Positions 55,201 to 60,625 of a stretch of DNA of 64,000 bases are shown here, in pieces. This stretch comes from Ravibacter sp964559125 (GTDB lineage: Bacteria; Bacteroidota; Bacteroidia; Cytophagales; Spirosomataceae). The notes under the pieces are model-generated. The model was given only the letters and a program-made list of their open reading frames with translations. It had not been told where the DNA came from and ran no database searches. Numbering within the stretch: position 1 is the first letter of the stretch; the number at the start of each line of letters is the position of its first letter. Where the stretch lies: the NCBI GenBank assembly GCA_964559125.1, contig CAZLGW010000029.1, forward strand, positions 8,575-72,574, read 5' to 3'. Made by a program: the position numbers and the translations under genes.

Positions 55201-56256
55201 ATAGCCGACACAGGCTGCGGAATACCGGCCGGGAAGCTGCCGTATATATTTGACCGCTTTTACCAGGCAGATCCGGCAAATAACTTTCACGAGCAGGGAA
55301 CGGGCATCGGTTTGTCGCTCGTAAAAGAGCTGGTGGAATTGCAAGGGGGGCGGATCAGCGTAAGCAGCGCTATTGGTAAGGGAACAGTATTTTCGCTCTG
55401 GCTGCCTTACCGGCCGGTTGCAAGAGGCGAAACATCGCCGCAAACAGCTTCAAAACAGGCTGGCTCTCCCGTAAAAGCCCTTCAAAATGACACCGCAACA
55501 CCCAATATCCTGATCGTGGAAGACAACCCGGAGCTGGCTGCGTATATTTCAAACAGCTTCCCGCCGTCGTACAAAGTCGCCCTGGCCGGAAACGGAAAGG
55601 AGGGTTGGGAAGCTGCTCTTGCTACCTCCCCTGACCTGGTCATCAGCGATGTGATGATGCCGGTGATGGATGGATTCGAGTTCTGCAAAGAGATCAAAGG
55701 AGACCTCAGAACGTCGCACATCCCTGTCATCCTGCTTACTGCTAAAATATCTCATGAAAGCAGGATAGCCGGCCTGTCATACGGTGCGGACGATTATATC
55801 GCGAAGCCGTTTCATATGGAGGAGTTGCAGCTAAGAATGAAAAATATCCTGGAGCATAGTAAAAAATACCGGGAATGGATACAGGCGCAACTGATTGGCC
55901 CGGATATTGATATCAGGCAAAATCACGCCGAAGACATAAACCCTTTCCTGAAAAGAGTGTTCGATCTGCTGGAAGCGAATCTCGATAATGCCTCGTTTGG
56001 TATAGACAGCCTTATCAACGAGCTGGGCATGAGCAGGATGACGCTTTTCCGGAAAGTAAAAACCCTCACAGGATACGCTGCCGGCGACCTGATCCGGAAT
56101 TACCGGCTGAACCGCTCCAAGGAATTTTTAAAAGAAGGATTTACGATTTCCGAAACCGCCTACAAGGTCGGGTTTAACAGCCTTGCTTATTTTAGTAAAT
56201 GTTTCCGGGACTTATACCGGATGACGCCTTCTGAATTTGTCCGTGAACATCGCTGA
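52297..56256 (+). CDS. Hybrid two-component system regulator (HTCS, one-protein sensor kinase/regulator)
   Basis: This 1319-residue protein combines a periplasmic sensor and a DNA-binding output. A signal/anchor (about 5-25) is followed by two-component-propeller repeats (to about 690; e.g. RDTKGFIWMATLDGFCRYDG), a Y_Y_Y domain, a transmembrane helix (about 780-805), HisKA with His824 (SNITHDFRTP), HATPase (YNLVANALKFT; DTGCGIP), a receiver with Asp1118 (VISDVMMPVMDG) and a C-terminal AraC helix-turn-helix (KVGFNSLAYFSKCFRDLYRM). HTCS proteins bind glycan fragments and activate utilisation loci. The ATG at 52297 precedes the leader directly. Confidence 0.94.
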   Translation: MNYLWIPIRLICLVFLPGFFPFPVLFAQPFQLPHYEHITDKTGLPQAHVSSIARDTKGFIWMATLDGFCRYDGDRFRLFQHFPADSSGLPEPGVIGIQPDGNGKLWIQTFRELSLFDPVKETFFHLTHQSFYKKHLRYRPRIIHPGRNHRIWLSNQDGLSVVDLPARRVTTFRHEPDNPHSLSKNEIEAILEDRNGMVWVATNGGGLGMLDEKTGRFTHYRAQSDKPGGLPENRLLGLYERPDGSLLVSSVGYVTILNPATGQLKSYPLPPSKSEEGGSRFAADSKGNVFFAQSGNLYRFNDREGVACIRETTSPASGIISVLTDRSDVLWVGTSGEGVYKFNLKANLFYTRTYERNFHTDLLKYGIGLPEGEIPAFSAENSSYHFRYALDRQDRVWFNVGSSPFYCADPETRKVTKIPFPIPVENNYPLSPVPMATDPAGKVWVLYDSLAMWYDEPSKKWETFPHLIRFPDSGKQPRSAWKPTHKLHFVVDEAALWVATDNRGVYRIDRRTGAQQHYFNDPADPESLSSDLLFCLFQDTDEPDILWVGTFGSGLCRFNKKTGKSRVFTTRDGLPNNVIYAAIPDRRGKIWIATNRGLCRMDRKTFAKRTFTRENGLLADEFNRSHFLYLPNGRILLGGLEGITSFYPEEILDDSYQPETEITGIRVNNEAVTPGPSSLIDSLSLQQLTGLKLKHDQNSLTIEFAGLQYNSFKSIGYRFQLEGLDKDWIQAQRGEATYTNLDPGRYLLKLNTTNTTGVWSPHVRTLSVVISPPWWANRWAYLVYFIAALYLGYALIRLYIREKEAQHLRTVDELKTRFFSNITHDFRTPLTLILGPVRQLKAATDEETIGHSRQQLDTIERNAGQLLQLVNQLLDLSKLEAGALPVETVRENLMNFAGKLILSFQYQADEKGIRLVFESSGADREYSFDAGKLERILYNLVANALKFTRAGGKIEVGLSGTEDGIDVRIADTGCGIPAGKLPYIFDRFYQADPANNFHEQGTGIGLSLVKELVELQGGRISVSSAIGKGTVFSLWLPYRPVARGETSPQTASKQAGSPVKALQNDTATPNILIVEDNPELAAYISNSFPPSYKVALAGNGKEGWEAALATSPDLVISDVMMPVMDGFEFCKEIKGDLRTSHIPVILLTAKISHESRIAGLSYGADDYIAKPFHMEELQLRMKNILEHSKKYREWIQAQLIGPDIDIRQNHAEDINPFLKRVFDLLEANLDNASFGIDSLINELGMSRMTLFRKVKTLTGYAAGDLIRNYRLNRSKEFLKEGFTISETAYKVGFNSLAYFSKCFRDLYRMTPSEFVREHR

Positions 56257-56288
56257 GAAATCTCCGCCAGGCAGCGAAAACCGGGCTT

Positions 56289-56334
56289 TCTGATACCAGA
56301 TTGATAACATCTGATACAGGATTGATAACATCTG
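56289..56334. repeat. Two tandem 21-bp repeats
   Basis: A 21-base unit starting TCTGATACCAGATTGATAAC lies at 56289-56309. A second unit starting TCTGATACAGGATTGATAAC lies at 56310-56330, followed by a further TCTG. The copies differ at 2 positions. They sit between the HTCS gene and the leucine-rich protein gene and may be binding sites for the HTCS AraC domain. Confidence 0.7.
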
Positions 56335-56384
56335 TTTTTCCTAATCCGTCAATTTTGCCCCGTCTCTGTTTCACTATATGACAG

Positions 56385-56397
56385 CCGTTATTAACGG
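56385..56397. promoter_or_regulatory. Palindrome CCGTTATTAACGG in the leader of the leucine-rich protein gene
   Basis: Six-base arms around one T; with the flanking ACAG and CTGT it extends further with one bulge. It lies 33 bases before the ATG and about 28 bases after a 7/8 -7 box match (CAATTTTG, 56350-56357). Operator or 5' hairpin. Confidence 0.4.
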
Positions 56398-56430
56398 TCT
56401 GTTTTTGACCAATACCCTTATAAAGCCAAA

Positions 56431-58320
56431 ATGAAAAAGCTTGCACTATTCATCTGTTTATTAACAGGCACAGGATTGCCTGTCGGCGCCACCTCTCTCT
56501 CTTCTTTGACCGAACCGGATGGGGGATCGCGACAATTGGTAACCGGGCCTGGCGAAGCTACGGAGTGTGTCGTTGGTGATCTTTATATCTTGAGCCAGGG
56601 TCATATTAACGATTTCATTGCCCAGTATGGCCATTGTACCACCATCAAAGGCAGTCTCAGGATGGCCTTCATGACCGATCTTTCATTCCTGGCAAACGTA
56701 ACGACTATTGAAAATGACATAGAGATCAGTGGCAGTCCGTCGCTGACAAGCCTCAGCGGACTTGCGAACCTGAAAACGGTTGGGGGTAAATTTTCACTAC
56801 TGAATGTCGGGGTCTCTAACCTGGAAGGCCTGGAAAACCTGGAACATATAGGCGGGATGCTCAGTATCAAATACATGCTTAACCTGACGTCGTTGTCGGG
56901 GCTGTCTTCGCTGATTTCTGTAGGGGGCGTCCTTTCGATCACGGAGAATCCTTTGCTGACTGGTTTTGGCAGCCTTCAGAGCCTGGCTTCAGTGGGCGAG
57001 GCAGTAGAGATATTCGATAACCCGGCGCTGGCTAGCTTCAACGGGCTTCAGAACCTGGAATCGGTAGGACAAACCCTGCGGATTTTTAAGAATCATGCGC
57101 TTACAACGATCAACGGGCTTCAGAACCTGACATATGTGGGCGGAGAAATAGAGCTATTTGACAGTCCGGCCCTGACCAGTCTCAATGCGTTTCAGAAACT
57201 GACCTCAGTAGACGGCAACCTGAAGATCTATGAGAACTCCCTGCTGACAACCCTCGACGGGCTTCAGGACCTGGAGTCGATCGACGGGCTTCTCTTGTTT
57301 TATGATTTAGGAATTACCAGTCTCGACGGATTGGGAAAACTGCAATATATCGGGGGAAATCTCGTGATTGAAAATAACCCAAGCCTGACGGGTATCAGCG
57401 GCTTTCAGAGCCTGACCCGGGTGGAGCATGGGCTGCAGATCCATGACAATCCTGCGTTAACAATCCTGACCGGCTTTCAGAACCTCGCTTCGGTCGGAGG
57501 TACTGTGTCATTGTATAATACGGGGATCGCCAGCCTGGCTAGTCTTGGAAAATTGGAATCCATCGGCGGGGGGCTGTCCATCGAGCTTCTGCCGAACCTT
57601 ACCTCCGTGGGGGGACTATCTGGCCTGAACTCGGTAGGGACTTTTATCAATGTTGTCAATAATGCAGCATTGAGTACGTGTGCATTGAAGGTTTTCTGTC
57701 AGAAACTGGCTGACTCTCCGGATGACGTAGGCCTACGGGGCAATGCCGACGGATGTGCATCAAGCGAGCAGGTAAGCGAAGCCTGTGCGACGCTTCCGGT
57801 TGCGCTTGCCCGCTTTGAAGTGACGCCGGAAGGCCCGACCACCCGTCTCAGTTGGGCAACTACTTCCGAAACAAACAGTGATTACTTTGAAATACAGCAT
57901 ACGACCGACGCCGCTGCCTGGAATAGTCTCGGCCGGGTAAGGTCTTATGGAGAAAGCACAACTGTCCGGAACTATACATTTTCTCACAGCACACCTTCAG
58001 GCGGACTTAACTACTATCGTCTCAGGATGGTGGACAAAGACGGCACTTTTGAGTACAGTCCAATAAAAAGCCTGCGGTTTGAAGATAGCGAGGGGCTGGT
58101 ACTCTATCCTAACCCGGCAGCAAACAGGTTCATGCTTAAAGGCCGGGCGGACATAAAGCAGCTGGAAGTTTTCAGCATCACAGGTATTCGCGTCCTTACA
58201 GTAGCCGAAATCCCTTCGGACGGAGTGGATCTAAGCTCTCTTTCCCCCGGCCAGTATACAGTCAAAGTGACCGGGAAAGACGGCTCTCTTACCTCCCGCA
58301 GGATCAACATTGTCAAGTAA
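56431..58320 (+). CDS. Secreted leucine-rich (receptor L-domain-like) protein with T9SS sorting domain
   Basis: This 629-residue exported protein has a signal peptide (MKKLALFICLLTGTGLPVGA). A long run of about 22-24 residue leucine-rich units follows (LTSLSGLANLKTVGGKFSLL; ALASFNGLQNLESVGQTLRI), as in receptor L-domain solenoids. Then come a small Cys-containing cap (CALKVFCQK), a beta-sandwich linker (LPVALARFEVTPEGPTTRLS; YYRLRMVDKDGTFEYSPIKS) and a type IX secretion domain (LYPNPAANRFML to RRINIVK). The linker resembles that of the repeat protein at 6542. Probably a surface binding protein; ligand unknown. Confidence 0.85.
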   Translation: MKKLALFICLLTGTGLPVGATSLSSLTEPDGGSRQLVTGPGEATECVVGDLYILSQGHINDFIAQYGHCTTIKGSLRMAFMTDLSFLANVTTIENDIEISGSPSLTSLSGLANLKTVGGKFSLLNVGVSNLEGLENLEHIGGMLSIKYMLNLTSLSGLSSLISVGGVLSITENPLLTGFGSLQSLASVGEAVEIFDNPALASFNGLQNLESVGQTLRIFKNHALTTINGLQNLTYVGGEIELFDSPALTSLNAFQKLTSVDGNLKIYENSLLTTLDGLQDLESIDGLLLFYDLGITSLDGLGKLQYIGGNLVIENNPSLTGISGFQSLTRVEHGLQIHDNPALTILTGFQNLASVGGTVSLYNTGIASLASLGKLESIGGGLSIELLPNLTSVGGLSGLNSVGTFINVVNNAALSTCALKVFCQKLADSPDDVGLRGNADGCASSEQVSEACATLPVALARFEVTPEGPTTRLSWATTSETNSDYFEIQHTTDAAAWNSLGRVRSYGESTTVRNYTFSHSTPSGGLNYYRLRMVDKDGTFEYSPIKSLRFEDSEGLVLYPNPAANRFMLKGRADIKQLEVFSITGIRVLTVAEIPSDGVDLSSLSPGQYTVKVTGKDGSLTSRRINIVK

Positions 58321-58328
58321 AATCCATC

Positions 58329-58763
58329 TCACGACGGATGCCTCCGCATCCAATCATCCATCGAGAACCTTCCCGAACCTACGATATAAAACACGATAAC
58401 CAGAAACAGGGTTACCAGCGAGATCCAAAGCTCCGAATTCACGTAGGAAAACCCCTGGCGAATGTTCACAAAAAACACCGCCACCAGCAGGATCGGGATC
58501 TGCACCAGGCAGGATAGCCTTGTCAGCACGCCCAAGGCAATCAGGAAGCCGCCGAAAATATGTGCAAAAGCCACATAATGAACGGCCATCACCGGCCAAA
58601 GATCAATCTTCAGCCCGTTCACAAGCTCAGTTAGCCGGGTAGTATCGGAAATAAAACCGATTCCCTTCATAAAGAGAAAAACACCTAACCCGATACGGAC
58701 GATGTCAAGCCAGGCAGGATGATGCCTGTCGCCCCAATACTCAATTCTGTGGAAGACGTTCAT
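58329..58763 (-). CDS. DoxX-family inner-membrane protein
   Basis: This is a 144-residue integral membrane protein with about four hydrophobic segments (DIVRIGLGVFLFMKGIGF; VHYVAFAHIFGGFLIALGVL; IPILLVAVFFVNI; LWISLVTLFLVIVFYIVG). The length and pattern fit DoxX. The ATG at 58763 is chosen over a TTG at 58772, because the TTG lies inside a palindromic site. It is convergent with the leucine-rich protein gene, with 8 bases between stops. The function of most bacterial DoxX proteins is unclear; membrane redox or stress roles are reported for some. Confidence 0.82.
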   Translation of the reverse strand: MNVFHRIEYWGDRHHPAWLDIVRIGLGVFLFMKGIGFISDTTRLTELVNGLKIDLWPVMAVHYVAFAHIFGGFLIALGVLTRLSCLVQIPILLVAVFFVNIRQGFSYVNSELWISLVTLFLVIVFYIVGSGRFSMDDWMRRHPS

Positions 58764-58767
58764 AACC

Positions 58768-58789
58768 TTCAAGTGTTAAAATACTTGAA
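58768..58789. promoter_or_regulatory. Palindromic operator-like site before the DoxX gene
   Basis: TTCAAGT (58768-58774) and ACTTGAA (58783-58789) are perfect 7-base arms with an 8-base AT-rich spacer, ending 5 bases before the DoxX ATG. The geometry suits a dimeric repressor of the MarR/HxlR/TetR kind. Confidence 0.5.
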
Positions 58790-58853
58790 AATTTACAAAC
58801 TATCTTTCAATTAGTCAATTTTAAAAGATACTATTTTCAAGATCGGACAACAC

Positions 58854-59843
58854 CTACCGTATCCTCACCTCATGAGTAACCGTTCTCCCCTTGCCCCGGA
58901 GCACAAATTTATCTTCGTATATATCCAGCACCCCGTAAGCATTGGTATTTTCGGTTTCTATCATTCCCTCCGTCGTGATACAGGGGATCCCTTTGTATGT
59001 TCCGAAAGCGCCCACGTGATGGTGCCCGCTGATAACCCCTTTCACACAGGAAAATGACGATAGTGTTTCCAGGATTTCCTTCCCGTTCAAAGCAGTGTAC
59101 CCTTCCTCCGGAAATAAGGGATGATGTGAAAGCACCATGACGTTCCTCCCTTTTTTCTCTGCTTTTTTCAGAAGTTTCGTCAGCCACTTCGTTTGTTTCA
59201 GGCTTATCCCTCCATTCCAGGGCTTACCATTGATCCTCCCGCTTTTTTGGATCCGTTCGAGCGCCGCCGCCAGCTCTTTTTCTTTCTCCGTTCCGGCCAC
59301 ATTGGCGTAAGAAGCTATTTCGTTGGTATTTAACATAATAAACAGCCATTTCCCACGCCTGACCGAATAATATTCGCCGGGCATTCCCAATTGCCTGTAC
59401 AGCGCTTTATTGTCAGTTATCCCTACATAATCATGGTTTCCCGGCGTATTATATACTGTCTGGTCGAGCGCTTTCAACCGGGTCAGGACCGCTTCCATAT
59501 CGGCCGGGTTCCTGTCGACCAGGTCGCCGAGGTTGATCGAAAAATCTACTTTTTCAGTGTTGAGGTCAGCTACACATTCTTCCAGCTTCTGCAGCGAATT
59601 CCGGTAGTACCGGGTACCGGCCGGATCGACATCGCCGTACTGGATATCGGCGATTACGCCGATACGGATGAGAGGAGAGGTTGTCTGGCCATAGGTATCC
59701 GCCCCCCAAAAATTCAGGATTAGCAGAAAGACCAGGCTCCACCACCGTGGTCTGTGTCTCCACCGTGGTCTGTGTCCCCACCAATATTCTTTGTCATAGG
59801 CGGGGATGCCCGCAAAAGAAGTAGATTTATGAATCTTGCTCAT
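58854..59843 (-). CDS. ADPRibase-Mn-like metallophosphoesterase with a captured N-terminal leader
   Basis: This 329-residue metallophosphoesterase has metal sites at DIQYGD (Asp66; Gln in place of His, as in ADPRibase-Mn), GDLVDR, GNHDY (135-139), LSHHPLF and SGHHHVG. Further similarity to ADPRibase-Mn/CDP-alcohol diphosphatase (WNGGISLKQTKWL; EGMIET; YGVLDIYEDKFVLRGKGR) supports that subfamily. Residues 1-22 (MSKIHKSTSFAGIPAYDKEY, WW) duplicate the start of the small protein encoded at 60298-60513. Then come the tandem HRPRWRHRPRW and a hydrophobic stretch (about 36-48, ending TYGQ) that looks like the original signal peptide. There is no other in-frame start before the catalytic domain, so the chimeric start appears to be used. 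Confidence 0.85.
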   Translation of the reverse strand: MSKIHKSTSFAGIPAYDKEYWWGHRPRWRHRPRWWSLVFLLILNFWGADTYGQTTSPLIRIGVIADIQYGDVDPAGTRYYRNSLQKLEECVADLNTEKVDFSINLGDLVDRNPADMEAVLTRLKALDQTVYNTPGNHDYVGITDNKALYRQLGMPGEYYSVRRGKWLFIMLNTNEIASYANVAGTEKEKELAAALERIQKSGRINGKPWNGGISLKQTKWLTKLLKKAEKKGRNVMVLSHHPLFPEEGYTALNGKEILETLSSFSCVKGVISGHHHVGAFGTYKGIPCITTEGMIETENTNAYGVLDIYEDKFVLRGKGRTVTHEVRIR

Positions 59844-59903
59844 TTAACAAAAGTACGAAAAATCAGATCATCTTCCGACCTGTGAAGACACAGGCCAAGG
59901 TTA
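59778..59903. repeat. 126-bp duplicated promoter/N-terminus segment, copy 1
   Basis: This is about 92% identical (roughly 10 differences, no indels) to 60448-60573. It contains the first 22 codons and the upstream region of the phosphoesterase, and ends exactly at the stop codon of the nucleotidyltransferase gene. Confidence 0.9.
59848..59855 (-). promoter_or_regulatory. Promoter -7 box TACTTTTG, 4 bases before the phosphoesterase ATG
   Basis: An exact TAnnTTTG match so close to the ATG that the transcript would be leaderless or almost so. The same box lies in the duplicate copy at 60518-60525. Confidence 0.45.
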
Positions 59904-60350
59904 ATCTCCGGCTCCTCCGGGAAGATTTTCCAGATCGCGCATATCCTGCTGACGCCCGGTAGCGCGCTTATTGCGGATCAGATCAGGCAGGCTGATAAAA
60001 TTTACCGGAACGCCCTGAACGGTAAATATGCTACGGTTCTTATAGCATTCTTCAAACGTTACTCCCAAAGTAAAATTCATGAGATCGATCCAGCCGTCGT
60101 AGCGACTGAACGAAAGGAAACTGGGAATTTTAGTAAAATCTTCCGGCTCAAACTCGTTGTTCGTAAATCCGTAACGCTCCAGCGCTTTCATAATCCTTTC
60201 CGCATTTTCTTCGTCCGAGCCTACAAAAATATCGATATCCCCGGTAGTTCGAAGATAACCATGAGCAATCACGGCATGGCCTCCCAGGATCACGTATTCA
60301 ACCTTTTCTTCGTTGAACAGGCTGATCAGATTTAAATATTCTTGTTCCAT
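59901..60350 (-). CDS. Nucleotidyltransferase-fold protein, toxin-antitoxin-like
   Basis: This 149-residue protein has a nucleotidyltransferase core: LGGHAVIAHGYLRTTGDIDI, with Gly23-Gly24 and the metal pair Asp38/Asp40, then FVGSDEENAERIMKALERYG. It resembles the DUF6036/AbiEii-like NTases found in Bacteroidota two-gene modules. The ATG at 60348-60350 is chosen because the NTase domain starts there; a longer start at 60398 is possible. It begins 53 bases inside the upstream small gene, indicating coupling. An NTP-transferring toxin or antitoxin role is inferred. Confidence 0.75.
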   Translation of the reverse strand: MEQEYLNLISLFNEEKVEYVILGGHAVIAHGYLRTTGDIDIFVGSDEENAERIMKALERYGFTNNEFEPEDFTKIPSFLSFSRYDGWIDLMNFTLGVTFEECYKNRSIFTVQGVPVNFISLPDLIRNKRATGRQQDMRDLENLPGGAGD

Positions 60351-60513
60351 TGTCAAGACCGAGATTGGCCGGGTTAGAACGATAAATAATCCTGGCAAAA
60401 GTGACCAGTTTCAGCGCCGCATCGAGGCGTTCCTCCGGTGTCTTACTCCACCAGTATTCTTTATCATAGGCGGGGATGTCAGCAAAAGAAGTAGATTTAT
60501 AAATCTTGCTCAT
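60298..60513 (-). CDS. Small conserved-looking protein upstream of the nucleotidyltransferase
   Basis: This 71-residue protein begins MSKIYKSTSFADIPAYDKEY and has a helical middle (KTPEERLDAALKLVTFARII) and a basic tail (VQRRKG). Its 3' end overlaps the nucleotidyltransferase start by 53 bases. Its first 22 codons and promoter are duplicated in front of the phosphoesterase. I do not recognise a characterised family. The size, overlap and partner suggest the second member of a toxin-antitoxin-like pair. Confidence 0.65.
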   Translation of the reverse strand: MSKIYKSTSFADIPAYDKEYWWSKTPEERLDAALKLVTFARIIYRSNPANLGLDNGTRIFKSDQPVQRRKG

Positions 60514-60573
60514 TTAACAAAAGTACGGAAAATCAGATTATCTTCCGGCCTGTGAAGACACAGACCAGGGTTA
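60448..60573. repeat. 126-bp duplicated promoter/N-terminus segment, copy 2
   Basis: Partner of 59778-59903. Here the segment is in its likely native setting, as the promoter and first 22 codons of the small gene at 60298-60513. Confidence 0.9.
60518..60525 (-). promoter_or_regulatory. Promoter -7 box TACTTTTG, 4 bases before the small-gene ATG
   Basis: Identical to the box before the phosphoesterase. The distance predicts a leaderless or near-leaderless mRNA. Confidence 0.45.
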
Positions 60574-60625
60574 AGCAGAGAGACATAACAGCGAATAAAC
60601 ATCTGCAAATGATTTAAAAAAAGGA

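Noticed and set aside
58764..58772. TTG start for DoxX at 58772
   Set aside because: It falls inside the palindromic site; ATG at 58763 gives a normal DoxX length.
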